From Thermoproteota archaeon (GTDB lineage Archaea; Korarchaeota; Korarchaeia; Korarchaeales; Korarchaeaceae), in the NCBI GenBank assembly GCA_021158805.1, contig JAGGTZ010000200.1, positions 1 to 10,473 of the forward strand: a stretch of 10,473 bases of DNA. Reading direction: 5' to 3'. How positions within the stretch are numbered: position 1 is the first letter of the stretch; every line of letters starts with the position of its first letter. This document shows positions 6,305 to 10,473 of this stretch, piece by piece. The translations under genes and the position numbers were made by a program. The notes under the pieces are model-generated. The model was not told where the DNA came from and did not search any database. It saw nothing but the letters and a program-made list of their open reading frames with translations.

Positions 6305-6685
6305 ATGAAGTTATCTAAAGAATGGATCGAGAGGGCAAATTTCCTGATGAAACAGGCCAAGAAAAATCTCGAGGAAGGAGCGTACTGGTTCGTGTGCTTC
6401 GAGGTCCACCAAGCAGTGGAGTTCTATCTAAAGGCCCTATCCCTCTCCTTAGTGGGGATCCATCCTTACACCCACGATCTAGTCGAGCTGCTGGAGTTCC
6501 TGAGGGAGGCGGGTCTCGATACGCCGGAGGAACTCTATCCACTGGCTGACGCCCTGACCCCCCATTACACCCTCTCCAGATATCCCGGAAGATCTCCCAT
6601 CACATACGACAGGGAGAAGGCAGAGAGGTGCCTTACCTATGGCGAGAAGATCATTTCATGGGCTAAGGAGGCTGCTGAAGGCTAG
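6305..6685 (+). CDS. HEPN-domain protein of an MNT/HEPN toxin-antitoxin pair
   Basis: A 126-residue all-alpha protein of the HEPN family. It starts with an amphipathic helix (WIERANFLMKQAKKNLEEG). It then has the family core CFEVHQAVEFYLKAL (31-45) and HPYTHDLVELLEFL (53-66), and near the C-terminus YTLSRYPGR and a last helix GEKIISWAKEA. HEPN proteins paired with minimal nucleotidyltransferases act as toxins or regulators, many as RNases. No clear R-x4-6-H catalytic motif is seen, so this may belong to the PF05168-type group in which RNase activity is uncertain. The MNT gene follows after 10 bases in the same direction, so the two are almost certainly co-transcribed. The frame is intact, unlike the neighbouring DNA. 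Stop is TAG. Confidence 0.88.
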   Translation: MKLSKEWIERANFLMKQAKKNLEEGAYWFVCFEVHQAVEFYLKALSLSLVGIHPYTHDLVELLEFLREAGLDTPEELYPLADALTPHYTLSRYPGRSPITYDREKAERCLTYGEKIISWAKEAAEG

Positions 6686-6695
6686 AAGGGAACTC

Positions 6696-7058
6696 ATGTC
6701 CAGACAGGACGAATTGCTGGAGGAGTTCGTGGCCAAGACAATTGAGAGATTTCCCGACTCCACGGTGATCCTCTTTGGATCTAGGGCCAGGGGGCAGGAG
6801 AGACCGGATAGCGATTACGACATTCTGGTGGTGATGGATCTCGAGGATCGCGATAGACTCCAAAAGATATTGGAAATAAGGTCTCTTAAGCCTAGAGGGA
6901 TACCTGTAGATGTACTGGTTCTCTCACCTGAGGAGGTCACAGATCCACTGTACAGGGAGATGTTGAAGGGTGGGAGGGTTCTCCACAACGGTTTGGGCCT
7001 GAACCTGTGCAGCGAGGACTGGGAGGTTTCCATGAAATCTGGAGCTGAAGCTGATTAA
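6696..7058 (+). CDS. MNT-type minimal nucleotidyltransferase (antitoxin partner)
   Basis: A 120-residue DNA polymerase beta-like nucleotidyltransferase. Counted from the chosen ATG it shows the active-site signature GSRARGQERPDSDYD (28-42) with metal-binding Asp40 and Asp42, and a third acidic residue Asp72 in PVDVLVLS. In characterised pairs the MNT partner neutralises HEPN by transferring nucleotides to it. The frame is open upstream inside the HEPN gene, but the ATG at 6696 has AAGGGA about 5 bases ahead and lies 10 bases after the HEPN stop. The family usually ends soon after GRVLHNG (93-99). The last 20 or so residues (GLNLCSEDWEVSMKSGAEAD) are extra and look continuous with the secreted-protein remnant that follows in another frame (LELKLINWTSYPEK), so the gene may be fused at its 3' end to foreign sequence. 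Confidence 0.88.
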   Translation: MSRQDELLEEFVAKTIERFPDSTVILFGSRARGQERPDSDYDILVVMDLEDRDRLQKILEIRSLKPRGIPVDVLVLSPEEVTDPLYREMLKGGRVLHNGLGLNLCSEDWEVSMKSGAEAD

Positions 7059-7477
7059 CTGGACATCGTACCCAGAGAAGCGAGTGCAGAGATATAGCTC
7101 ACTTGGTCATTACCCTTGAAAACGAGGGGAACGTCCATCTCCCGGTAGAGGTAGAAATTCCGTTGAACGGACTCAAGATGCGTGGAGCGGTCTACCACAT
7201 GGGTGGCAACCTCACCACTACAGGAAAGGTACTCAAATGGAGGGTTGAGCTTCCCCCTTGGAGTTCGAGGAAGGCGGACGTCGGAGTGATAGTGCCTTCC
7301 ATCCCGGAAAGGGTGGAAGTTCAAGGAAAAGTTACGGTGTACGGCCATGAGGAGATTTCCGTGGTTACAGATGACCCGAGAACTAATGAAACTGGAGATC
7401 CTACCCTACTCACAGTGTCCTGTGAACATGGGAGTCAAGCTGAAGAAAGAGAGATGAATAACGTCAAACAAACATGA
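7055..7477 (+). pseudogene. Fragment of a secreted DUF11-like beta-domain protein
   Basis: The frame opens right after a TGA at 7052-7054 with no good start codon (a TTG at 7103 is the best in-frame candidate). It reads AHLVITLENEGNVHLPVEVE, then LKWRVELPPWSSRKADVGV, and VVTDDPRTNETGDPTLLTV. The strand pattern, a W-x(n)-LPPWSS edge and the closing TDDP...GDPT match extracellular DUF11-type domains found in archaeal surface proteins. It lacks a signal peptide and the rest of the protein, so I call it a 3' fragment. Just upstream another frame adds LELKLINWTSYPEK (about 7035-7076), suggesting one more frameshift. It stops at TGA 7475-7477, overlapping the next ATG as ATGA. Confidence 0.5.
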
Positions 7478-7797
7478 GCCCGATTGAATCCTCCAAACCA
7501 GAAACTGCACCAGAAACTACGGAAGGAAGTTGTTTAAGCCAGATGCAGGGTCAAATCAACTCCACTAAAGCGCAGCCCAATGAAGCCGTTAACTCCTCCA
7601 TCTACCCGTCCTTGGGAGGTGATAGAGGGGAGGGAGTAGACCGGCGTCCCACTTTAGAGAGCCCATTTGGATCCTTACAGAGATTAGCTCAGCTGATAAT
7701 TGCGATATTCGCCGCTGCGCTAATATTCATCGCAATCGAAGGATCTAGACGGGGAAATGATCGATCCGGAAAGATCGTCCGTCTCCGTGAAGGTTAG
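7474..7797 (+). CDS. Low-complexity linker plus membrane anchor (107 aa)
   Basis: Residues 1-65 or so are rich in Ser, Pro, Thr, Glu and Gln without visible fold. About residues 71-87 form one transmembrane helix (LAQLIIAIFAAALIFIAIEG), followed by a basic tail. This is what would be expected for the wall-spanning linker and anchor of the DUF11-like protein in the preceding frame, so the two ORFs, joined by ATGA, may be one gene split by a frameshift. After the helix, a different frame reads SKDLDGEMIDPERSSVSVKV (about 7739-7798), which looks more like a beta domain than the basic tail does. The anchor could therefore also be the N-terminal signal anchor of a further broken protein. No function can be given. 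Confidence 0.4.
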   Translation: MSPIESSKPETAPETTEGSCLSQMQGQINSTKAQPNEAVNSSIYPSLGGDRGEGVDRRPTLESPFGSLQRLAQLIIAIFAAALIFIAIEGSRRGNDRSGKIVRLREG

Positions 7798-7903
7798 GAT
7801 TATGAGATCCCTCCAACATTTTTCTGACCACATCTGGACCCATAACTACTGTTAGATCCTGATTTGTTGAGTTAATTGGAGGAAGGGTCCTTGCAGTAGC
7901 TCG

Positions 7904-7912
7904 TAATAAAAA
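7904..7912 (+). promoter_or_regulatory. TATA box of the small membrane-protein pseudogene
   Basis: TAATAAAAA is centred 26 bases before the GTG at 7934, the spacing for a leaderless start. Together with the reading frame this picks GTG 7934 as the original start codon. Confidence 0.4.
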
Positions 7913-7933
7913 GATCCATGGGAGAATCAGGGG

Positions 7934-8284
7934 GTGTCCCGCTACGAGAGTAAAGCTTATTCCTCCCTCATAATTCTCGTGGACCTTATAATTCTGGCGG
8001 TGAGCCTCTAGTTTCTCGGATTCGACAACAAGTCGGTGGAGGCAACTGGTTCTTGGTTACTAATATGGTCAATTATCCAATATATATTTGAAGCTTTATC
8101 CATCTAAAGGGTAACCCGCTTATATGGAAAATCTCGGATGTGATTCTGAAGATCCCTAGTCCTGTTCATCATATTACTGCTATTTGCTTGGGAGTATGCT
8201 TTCAAGGGGATGTCAGGGCTTGGCTTCTACTTGGTATCTAGGAGACCCCTGTTCAGCGATAAGATGGATGAGTACATGAAATGA
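7934..8284 (+). pseudogene. Broken small multi-helix membrane protein
   Basis: From GTG 7934 one frame reads VSRYESKAYSSLIILVDLII, meets TAG at 8009-8011, and continues FLGFDNKSVEATGSWLLIWS and IIQYIFEAL up to about 8100. The next frame carries KGNPLIWKISDVILKI (about 8107-8154). The first frame then resumes with LVLFIILLLFAWEYAFKGM and LGFYLVSRRPLFSDKMDEYM, ending at TGA 8282-8284. Joined, this is a protein of about 116 residues with three hydrophobic helices and a hydrophilic C-terminus. One amber codon and two opposite frame changes must be read through, so as written no product of useful length is made. I do not recognise the family. The helices and the well-placed TATA box argue that it was a real gene. 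Confidence 0.5.
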
Positions 8285-8568
8285 AAAGAATAGCAGTGAA
8301 AAGGCTATAATAAGTATATTTAGTGACTCATGTAGCGGATGTAGCGATTTATAATTAAGCCTTCGCAGGTCGACAGGGGAGGATCATCAGGGCGGGATGC
8401 TCCTCGCCGAGACTTTTAGAGAGCTCCACTCAGCTGCATATTCCTTACTACCTCACGCTCGGCCTCAATCGCCTGTCTGAATTATACGTCCCCCATTAGG
8501 GCTCGATCTCCATTCTCACTCTGCTCTTCGCCTTTTCAGTCTCTATTAGAAGCCCTTTCTTCCCCGGT
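8285..8568 (-). other. No intact gene; possible degraded minus-strand coding pieces
   Basis: No complete gene is visible. On the minus strand a frame ending in TAA at 8498-8496 reads EEVELSLTSEPGKKGLLIET and EKAKSRVRMEIEP and begins inside the NikR-like gene (about 8600). Further on, AIEAEREVVRNMQLSGAL and, in the next frame, KSLGEEHPALMILPCRPAKA could be parts of another broken gene. No family is recognised. The direct repeat ATGTAGCG at 8330-8337 and 8339-8346 is probably trivial. Confidence 0.2.
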
Positions 8569-8742
8569 TCAGAAGTCAGGGAGAGTTCCACCTCCTCTTC
8601 GCCACCTTAATGCCTTCAAACGCTTCATTCCTACCTTGGAGACCACCTCATCAAACTGCTTGAGCAGATCGGCTGGTACGGACACCCCGAACCTCACAGC
8701 GCTCTCTCCCCTCTTACCCTCCTCGTGCTTGTGCGGACCCAT
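8569..8742 (-). pseudogene. Truncated NikR/CopG-type ribbon-helix-helix regulator
   Basis: After MGPHKHEEGKRGESA the protein reads VRFGVSVPADLLKQFDEVV, very close to the DNA-binding start of NikR, the nickel-responsive repressor (beta strand, then first helix). NikR should continue with a second helix of the type GYxNRSEAIRDLI and then about 80 residues of an ACT-like nickel-binding domain. Here the frame turns to KALRWRRGGG and stops at TGA 8571-8569. A shifted frame gives EAFEGIKVAKRRWNSP, more like a second helix, but it also stops at once. The gene is thus frameshifted near 8630 and lacks the metal domain. Start taken at the ATG at 8742; an upstream in-frame ATG exists at 8778. It lies 74 bases downstream of abiEii on the same strand. 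A generic RHH antitoxin is the alternative. Confidence 0.55.
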
Positions 8743-8816
8743 CAATACTAGCGGAGCTGAGTAGTTTAATAATCCCACGTTCGCGGGAGCAAATGGGGCA
8801 CCGATCCACCGATGAC

Positions 8817-9557
8817 TTAACAGTTCAACGCCAATGTGACCTCTTGGTAGACGCCCTGAAACTCCGGGAGATGACCGAAAACTGCTGGTTCCAGCTCAGA
8901 TCTCCAAGAACGCTCGATCACCCTTAATCTGGTGCATAATTCCGACGGATCTTCGATCCCATAGAATTCGAGCTTCCTCGCTAGGAGATTGATATTCAAC
9001 CGAATCCCCCTCCTCAGCAGAAACCACGAATCATAGAGGTCTCTTGCAGCTCCTCTTACCGCTGCAGCTCTTATCTTCTCGGCCAGCACTTCTCTCAGGT
9101 CCATCCCCCTCAGGAAAACTACCGGAATTCCGTAGTGCGGCTCATCCAGCTTGACAGGTATTGACTTCAGGAGGACCTCCTCTCTCCTGCTTACGTCCAC
9201 GCGAACACGACAGAGATCCTTCTCAGATGTCGAGAGTGGTCCCCATGCATCCACTCTGAATGTGAGCGTGTATTTGTCCTCCTTCAGTACCTTTACGCGA
9301 TTTCTCAGTCCGAAAAGTTCGAGTGACAGGCTCAAATCCTCCGGCCCCTCCTTTAAAACCCCCATCTGGGAGAAGTCGAGATCGTCGGAGAACCTGTTCA
9401 GCCCGTGGAAGAACCATAGGTATGTGCCACCCTTCATGATGATCGGCCACTCGCTCAGCGCGTAGAGCACTAGTGCCTGAACGTACCTCTTCTCCTCCTG
9501 CCAGGGTTTCAGTCTCCTAGCCCTCGCTAACCGCAAGATCTCCTCTCTGGTGAGCAA
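8817..9557 (-). CDS. abiEii: AbiEii-type nucleotidyltransferase toxin
   Basis: A 246-residue protein of the AbiEii/AbiGii toxin family (DNA polymerase beta-like nucleotidyltransferases; characterised MenT members block translation by adding nucleotides to tRNA). Visible: MKGGTYLWFFHGLNRFSDDL (41-60) containing motif I (GGT) and the RFSxDLD site with Asp59 and Asp61, a third acidic residue Asp121 in VRVDVS, and the downstream motif EKIRAAAVRGAARDLYDSWF (160-179) with Lys161, Arg172 and Asp173. All key positions are present, so the toxin should be active. Its ATG at 9557 lies inside the end of abiEi, a 41-base overlap, pointing to translational coupling with the antitoxin gene. Stop is TAA. The family also serves as phage abortive-infection defence. 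Codon use and GC content resemble the upstream partner. Confidence 0.92.
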   Translation of the reverse strand: MLTREEILRLARARRLKPWQEEKRYVQALVLYALSEWPIIMKGGTYLWFFHGLNRFSDDLDFSQMGVLKEGPEDLSLSLELFGLRNRVKVLKEDKYTLTFRVDAWGPLSTSEKDLCRVRVDVSRREEVLLKSIPVKLDEPHYGIPVVFLRGMDLREVLAEKIRAAAVRGAARDLYDSWFLLRRGIRLNINLLARKLEFYGIEDPSELCTRLRVIERSWRSELEPAVFGHLPEFQGVYQEVTLALNC

Positions 9558-10119
9558 CAGACTTCACCCACCTCACGACTCTCCTAGCCCTGTAACCCCT
9601 CTCTCCAGAGTACCGTTTTGTCATCTCCTTTAACATGGGTATGCTGACCTCGGACAGGATCCGCTCGGGAGGGGGATACCCGAAGTAAACCATGTCGAGG
9701 ACGGCCTTCTCGGGTAAAGCGACGAACACATAACTCCCGGATCTCTCCATTCTCCTGTAGCCGAAGAAGAGTCTTGGCACCACTCTCCTATATCTTATGC
9801 CTGAGATCTCGATACTATATCTAGTAGTGACGCATTCGATGCGGAACGGGACCTGATCCACTAAGCCGAGTAGGTAAAGGGCTGAATGCATCGACATGTA
9901 CGATGGCTCGATCAACTGCGTTGCGATGACGAATTCATCCCTAGTTAGGGCGATCATCCCTCTCATGGGCCTCCAGGCCCACCCCCTCTCTACCAGCCTG
10001 CTAGCGTACACCTTGGCGTGATCCCGGGGTATTCCGAGGAGATTGGAGAGCTGAGCCATGTTGAAGACCGCCTTTCCAGAGGAGAGAAGCCTCTCCCTGA
10101 TCTCATAGAGGTTCATCAT
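9517..10119 (-). CDS. abiEi: AbiEi-type antitoxin / transcriptional repressor
   Basis: A 200-residue protein with an N-terminal winged helix-turn-helix (about 13-60: AVFNMAQLSNLLGIPRDHAK, then VYASRLVERGW) followed by the AbiEi core: SYMSMHSALYLLGLVDQ (73-89), TTRYSIEISGIRYRRV (98-113), and ALPEKAVLDMVYFGYP (134-149). In studied systems AbiEi counters the AbiEii toxin and represses its own operon by binding inverted repeats in the promoter. Exactly such a perfect 18-bp palindrome lies at 10128-10145, between the TATA box and this gene. The start could be the ATG at 10119 or the adjacent one at 10116; a leader of 5-8 bases is implied. The 3' end overlaps abiEii by 41 bases. Stop is TAG. Intact, in contrast to its neighbours on both sides. 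Confidence 0.9.
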   Translation of the reverse strand: MMNLYEIRERLLSSGKAVFNMAQLSNLLGIPRDHAKVYASRLVERGWAWRPMRGMIALTRDEFVIATQLIEPSYMSMHSALYLLGLVDQVPFRIECVTTRYSIEISGIRYRRVVPRLFFGYRRMERSGSYVFVALPEKAVLDMVYFGYPPPERILSEVSIPMLKEMTKRYSGERGYRARRVVRWVKSVAHQRGDLAVSEG

Positions 10120-10127
10120 CCAACCGA

Positions 10128-10145
10128 GGTAACAGATCTGTTACC
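10128..10145. promoter_or_regulatory. Perfect 18-bp palindrome, likely AbiEi operator
   Basis: GGTAACAGATCTGTTACC is its own reverse complement over all 18 bases. It begins 8 bases before the abiEi ATG (10119) and ends 1 base short of the TATA element (10147-10154), so it fills the space between TATA box and transcription start. A protein bound here would block polymerase. AbiEi autorepression through inverted repeats is known from characterised systems; binding here is inferred from position. Confidence 0.6.
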
Positions 10146-10146
10146 C

Positions 10147-10154
10147 CTATTTAA
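10147..10154 (-). promoter_or_regulatory. TATA box of the abiE operon
   Basis: Minus strand TTAAATAG, centred near 10150, about 31 bases before the ATG at 10119 and about 26 bases before a likely transcription start near 10124. It overlaps the last codons and stop of the upstream larC-like remnant. Confidence 0.5.
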
Positions 10155-10473
10155 CGATGTCACCTCCGAAGCGGTCGGCGAGGTACCTCATGTAATCCTC
10201 AATCCTCCTAGGGGAATCCCCTTCCCTTGAAATCCTCACCAGATCGTCGTGCTCAAGCTTTACATTGATCACCTGATGCTGGATACCTTGGGCAAATCTA
10301 TCAGCCTCACGCCGGTGCACTCCCTCATCAACGGGGTTGTTAGCTCAGCCTTCAAGGGTTAAGATATCACTCTGATGAGGTGCGCCTCTCCTCCTTCCCC
10401 GTGGCCGGAAGCATGGACATGTCCAAAGCCCCTGCTGCATGAGCTTCTCTATCACATGACCTAGCACCTCTGA
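10147..10473 (-). pseudogene. larC: 3' part of a larC-like (DUF111) nickel-insertion gene, multiply frameshifted, partial
   Basis: The frame entering from the right edge reads EVLGHVIEKLMQQG. A shifted frame continues ALDMSMLPATGKEERR, then the first frame RRGAPHQSDILTL (TGA at 10347-10345), then another frame KAELTTPLMRECTGVRLIDL and PKVSSI, and finally the first frame VKLEHDDLVRISREGDSPRR, IEDYMRYLADRFGG, to TAG at 10149-10147. Joined in this order it follows the C-terminal half of LarC/DUF111 proteins: PEVLGxxxExLxxxGALDV, the K-x-RRG turn, ETGTxGVRxxxLPR, and a final VKxEYEDLxRIA-like segment. LarC inserts nickel into the pincer cofactor of lactate racemase-type enzymes. At least four frame changes are needed, so as written it is not functional. 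The similarity is from memory of family patterns and needs a profile search. Confidence 0.5.

Noticed and set aside
4623..8011. Several in-frame TAG codons (4623, 5446, 6145, 8009) suggest TAG is read as an amino acid such as pyrrolysine.
   Set aside because: The aminotransferase, HEPN and abiEi genes end in TAG at natural positions, and most TAG-bearing frames also carry frameshifts, so decay or error explains them better. Only the vapB case would merit a direct test.
10018..10347. Plus-strand frames at the right end, including DHLMLDTLGKSISLTPVHSL up to TAA.
   Set aside because: They are antisense to abiEi and the larC-like frames, which match known families in order.
1..10473. CRISPR arrays, tRNA or rRNA genes, transposases and IS terminal repeats.
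   Set aside because: None seen: no regularly spaced repeats, no cloverleaf-type sequence, and no transposase-like reading frame on either strand.

Overview
The window is archaeal, probably from a thermophilic member of the TACK group. Arg is coded mostly by AGA/AGG and Ile often by ATA. Several genes have a TATA-like box 25-35 bases before the start codon and little or no leader. The families (VapBC, HEPN/MNT, AbiE, a NikR-like ribbon-helix-helix protein, a PYCYRC-type class III aminotransferase) are common in such archaea. The exact lineage cannot be fixed from the sequence alone; Korarchaeota-like is only a guess.

Left part (1-4135), more AT-rich: the 5' end of an unknown coiled-coil gene (minus); a ubiE-type methyltransferase broken by a frameshift in its SAM-binding loop; an intact class III PLP aminotransferase (minus) divergent from an intact short-chain dehydrogenase (plus); and an unrecognised two-helix membrane protein (minus). 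The two enzymes share a 230-base divergent promoter region and are the only clearly metabolic intact genes.

Middle and right part (4200-10473): a gene graveyard that holds three toxin-antitoxin modules. In order: the C-terminal half of an AEC-type transporter with a deletion and an amber codon; vapBC (minus), with vapB cut by a TAG 17 codons before its natural end and a small membrane ORF nested in the 3' end of vapC; degraded secreted beta-domain and coiled-coil fragments; an intact HEPN-MNT pair (plus); a second beta-domain/TM-anchor remnant; a broken small membrane protein; a broken NikR-like regulator; an intact abiEi-abiEii pair (minus) with a perfect 18-bp palindrome next to its TATA box; and a multiply frameshifted 3' part of what looks like larC (nickel-insertion protein, DUF111), running off the right edge.

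How they fit together: the HEPN-MNT and AbiE modules look intact while nearly everything around them is broken. AbiE lies between two nickel-related remnants on the same strand (larC upstream, NikR-like downstream), and HEPN-MNT lies between two secreted-protein remnants on the same strand. Either the modules landed in dispensable or decaying loci, or the sequence carries many indel and base errors. The sequence alone cannot decide. I found no convincing wholly new system. The strongest leads are the AbiE palindrome, the vapB amber codon, the ORF nested in vapC, and the density of lesions.
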